Assembly (NCBI GenBank): GCA_036847185.1
Contig: DAIUAM010000092.1
Span: 1-7,784 of the forward strand
Direction: 5' to 3'
Source of the DNA: UBA4738 sp002413305
GTDB lineage: Bacteria > Actinomycetota > UBA4738
Length of the DNA: 7,784 nt
Part shown: positions 6,430 to 7,784 of the stretch, one piece after another
How the letters are laid out: every line of letters begins with the position of its first letter
Position numbering within the stretch: position 1 is the stretch's first letter
Notes under the pieces: model-generated
What the model saw: only the letters and a program-made list of their open reading frames with translations
What the model was told of the DNA's origin: nothing
The model's database searches: none
Translations under genes and position numbers: made by a program

Positions 6430-7113
6430 ATGAGTACCTTGGTTCGCCGTGTCCTCGTCACTGGAAGCACTGTGCTGATGCTCCAGGTGGTGCTGGCTAC
6501 CACTGCATTCGCGTCGTCCACTCCAGTGGGCCTGTGGCACATGGACGAGCTGTCCGGAACCACGATGTCGGATAGCTCGGGTCATGGGAACAACGGTACG
6601 CTGTCCCACGTCACGGTGGGAGTTCCGGGGTTCACAAAAACGGGCTACTCCTTCAACGGATCCAGCTCGATCGCGACCGTTCCTTCGTCCACGAGCCTCA
6701 ACCCCGGAACCCAGAATTTCTCGCTCATCGTGCATGTCAAGTTCACGGTACTTCCGGGCTCCGTCGGCGACTACGACGTTATCCGTAAGGGACTTTCGAG
6801 CACGCCGGGCGGCGACTACAAGATGGAGATCCTAAGCACCGGAAAGGCCAGCTGTCACTGGAAAGGCTCATCGGGATCGACCCCGGATACCAAGCCAGGA
6901 CTAGCCAACCTAGCGGACGGCAAGTGGCACACGGTCACTTGCTCGAAAGCCGCAACGTCGGAGCAGCTGTTCGTCGATGGCGTCTCCCAATGGACGCAAA
7001 CGGTGACCATCGGCTCGATCTCCAACACAGCGCCGCTCACGATTGGGGCGAAGTCCTCGGGGGGTGACTGGTACAAGGGGAAGATGGACCAGGTGAGCGT
7101 GTCCGTAGGCTAA
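6430..7113 (+). CDS. Secreted LamG/concanavalin-like domain protein, 227 aa
   Basis: Residues 1-28 form a Sec signal peptide: basic start (MSTLVRR), hydrophobic core (VLVTGSTVLMLQVVLATT) and an A-F-A cleavage site before SSTPVG. The rest is one LamG-like jelly-roll domain. VGLWHMDELSG and DSSGHGNNGTL (33-58) give the first strands, GYSFNGSSSIATVP (72-85) the next, and DGKWHTVTCSKAATSEQLFV (163-182) followed by DG is the diagnostic strand pair. Cys142 and Cys171 could form a disulphide. Such domains bind carbohydrate or protein partners outside the cell; no catalytic motif is visible, so a binding or structural role is inferred. The start ATG at 6430 is chosen over an upstream in-frame start because AAGGAG at 6416-6421 lies eight bases before it and the signal peptide begins there. 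The gene stands alone beside the intact element and appears less GC-rich than its neighbours. Its TAA overlaps the stop of the convergent transposase remnant. Confidence 0.85.
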   Translation: MSTLVRRVLVTGSTVLMLQVVLATTAFASSTPVGLWHMDELSGTTMSDSSGHGNNGTLSHVTVGVPGFTKTGYSFNGSSSIATVPSSTSLNPGTQNFSLIVHVKFTVLPGSVGDYDVIRKGLSSTPGGDYKMEILSTGKASCHWKGSSGSTPDTKPGLANLADGKWHTVTCSKAATSEQLFVDGVSQWTQTVTIGSISNTAPLTIGAKSSGGDWYKGKMDQVSVSVG

Positions 7114-7623
7114 CGTGAGGCTCGTTCCAACAGGTAGCAACGAATCGGCTTGCCCGGTCCATGGGCCGGTGGGTGTGCAGGTGGTCCCGGGTTGTTGGTG
7201 AGGTACACGGCGAGCTCCCGGGCTTTCTCCGGGCCCCCCGGTACCGCCCCGACGCCAGGTCGGCGGCGAGGCGGTGGGGATGGGCGAACGCCCGGGGGAG
7301 CATCTTGCGGAACCGGACCTCCTCCCGGAGGCCTCGTGTAGGGGTGGAGTCCCAGTCGATCGTCGGTCGGGAAGTGGCGGGAGGCCGTCGGGCTTCCGCG
7401 ACCGATCCCTTCGGATGGTGATGTAGCCGGCCCTGGTCAGGATGGTCCGGCGGCGGCCGAACCGGGCCCTTCGAAACCGGGATCCTCGAGAGGCCTCGAT
7501 CCGGTCGACGGCAGCGACCATGGCCTCCCTCGCGGCCGCTCGTGCGGCCCGGAGGCAAGCCTCCTCGATGTACTCGAACCTGGTTGAGCGGATCTCCGCG
7601 GTGACGCAAACTGTGAGCTGCAC
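7110..7623 (-). pseudogene. Transposase remnant, UPF0236/ISLre2-like, internally deleted and frameshifted
   Basis: The 5' part reads VQLTVCVTAEIRSTRFEYIE, then EACLRAARAAAREAM, then RFRRARFGRRRTILTRAGYI and TIRRDRSRKPDG. A helix followed by a beta section with R-R-T-I-L-T-R-x-G-x-I-T-I-R-R is like the N-terminus of UPF0236-type transposases. Near 7390 the signal moves to another frame (FPTDDRLGLHPY, matching the family's D-x-x-L-G-L step), then to a third (LREEVRFRKML, RAFAHPHRLAADLASGRYRG), and back (GPEKARELAVYLTNN) to a TAG at 7112-7110. The last pieces resemble the helical region near such a protein's C-terminus, so most of the catalytic core seems deleted; that is inference. Total length is about 170 codons against more than 400 expected. 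The start GTG at 7623 has an excellent ribosome-binding site, so a short N-terminal peptide could still be made. Confidence 0.6.
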
Positions 7624-7631
7624 TGGGCTCG

Positions 7632-7638
7632 CCTCCTT
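7632..7638 (-). promoter_or_regulatory. Strong ribosome-binding site of the transposase remnant
   Basis: On the minus strand AAGGAGG ends eight bases before the GTG at 7623-7621. It fixes that start and shows that the 5' end of the remnant is preserved even though its interior is broken. Confidence 0.7.
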
Positions 7639-7662
7639 TGTGACCTTGACCAGCCACTTCGT

Positions 7663-7765
7663 GAGGTGAGCCTAGTGCGCTCCTTGCTTCGCTCCGTGGA
7701 ACCTTCCTCGGGACGCAACCCCGGCGCGTAGTAGCGTCCCGATGTAGGTCCCTGAGGCTCACCTC
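7663..7765. repeat. Nested inverted repeats (11-bp outer, 9-bp inner)
   Basis: Outer arms: GAGGTGAGCCT at 7663-7673 and its exact reverse complement AGGCTCACCTC at 7755-7765. Inner arms: TCGGGACGC at 7708-7716 and GCGTCCCGA at 7734-7742, around a 17-base loop. The structure lies directly upstream of the start of the transposase remnant on the minus strand. It could be a folded leader, an attachment or end structure, or a terminator for something beyond the window; no T run follows it on either strand. Confidence 0.6.
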
Positions 7766-7784
7766 GGGTTGAGGGTGATGATGT

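Noticed and set aside
5181..6575. Long plus-strand open frame (464 codons) opposite the integrase-core transposase
   Set aside because: It is antisense to a gene with a full DD35E motif, crosses the element end and shows no recognisable domain; open frames of this kind are common opposite GC-rich genes.
7154..7170. Near-palindrome after the LamG gene as a transcription terminator
   Set aside because: The arms around CCATGG are imperfect, no T run follows and the sequence lies inside the transposase remnant, so a terminator call is not supported.

Overview
The window looks like GC-rich bacterial chromosome, most likely from an actinobacterium or another high-GC lineage. This rests on GC-rich codons in every gene, GTG starts, GC-rich Shine-Dalgarno sequences and the insertion-sequence types present. 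The organism cannot be named from the sequence alone.

Left third (1-2810, minus strand): the edge of a surface-polysaccharide locus, read right to left. A two-domain protein (N-terminal nucleotidyltransferase-like fold, C-terminal P-loop thymidylate-kinase-like fold) is followed 3 bp later by a complete GT4 glycosyltransferase. After it come a doubtful 62-codon in-frame ORF and the first 22 codons of another protein that resembles a glycosyltransferase N-terminus and leaves the window. The tight spacing indicates one operon, probably making or decorating an extracellular glycan.

Middle (about 2950-6364): a mobile-element graveyard. It holds a decayed IS110-family recombinase gene (at least two C-run indels, one further indel and a Trp-to-stop change), then a stub of an IS3-family element (end of OrfA, start of OrfB). 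Next is an apparently intact element of about 1.59 kb with a DD35E integrase-core transposase. Each end of that element carries two tandem copies of a 26-27 bp motif, and more end-like motifs lie just outside its left end, suggesting an earlier relative at the same place.

Right part (6365-7784): directly beside the intact element is a promoter and one gene for a secreted LamG/concanavalin-like protein (227 aa). Its stop codon overlaps that of a convergent, frameshifted and internally deleted transposase remnant (UPF0236/ISLre2-like). The remnant still has its start and a strong ribosome-binding site. Upstream of it, at the window edge, is a nested inverted-repeat structure.

I see no RNA genes, CRISPR array, phage genes or recognisable new defence system. 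The most unusual content is the architecture of the intact element's ends, the solo end motifs beside it, the two-domain kinase-like protein and the nested hairpin at the right edge.
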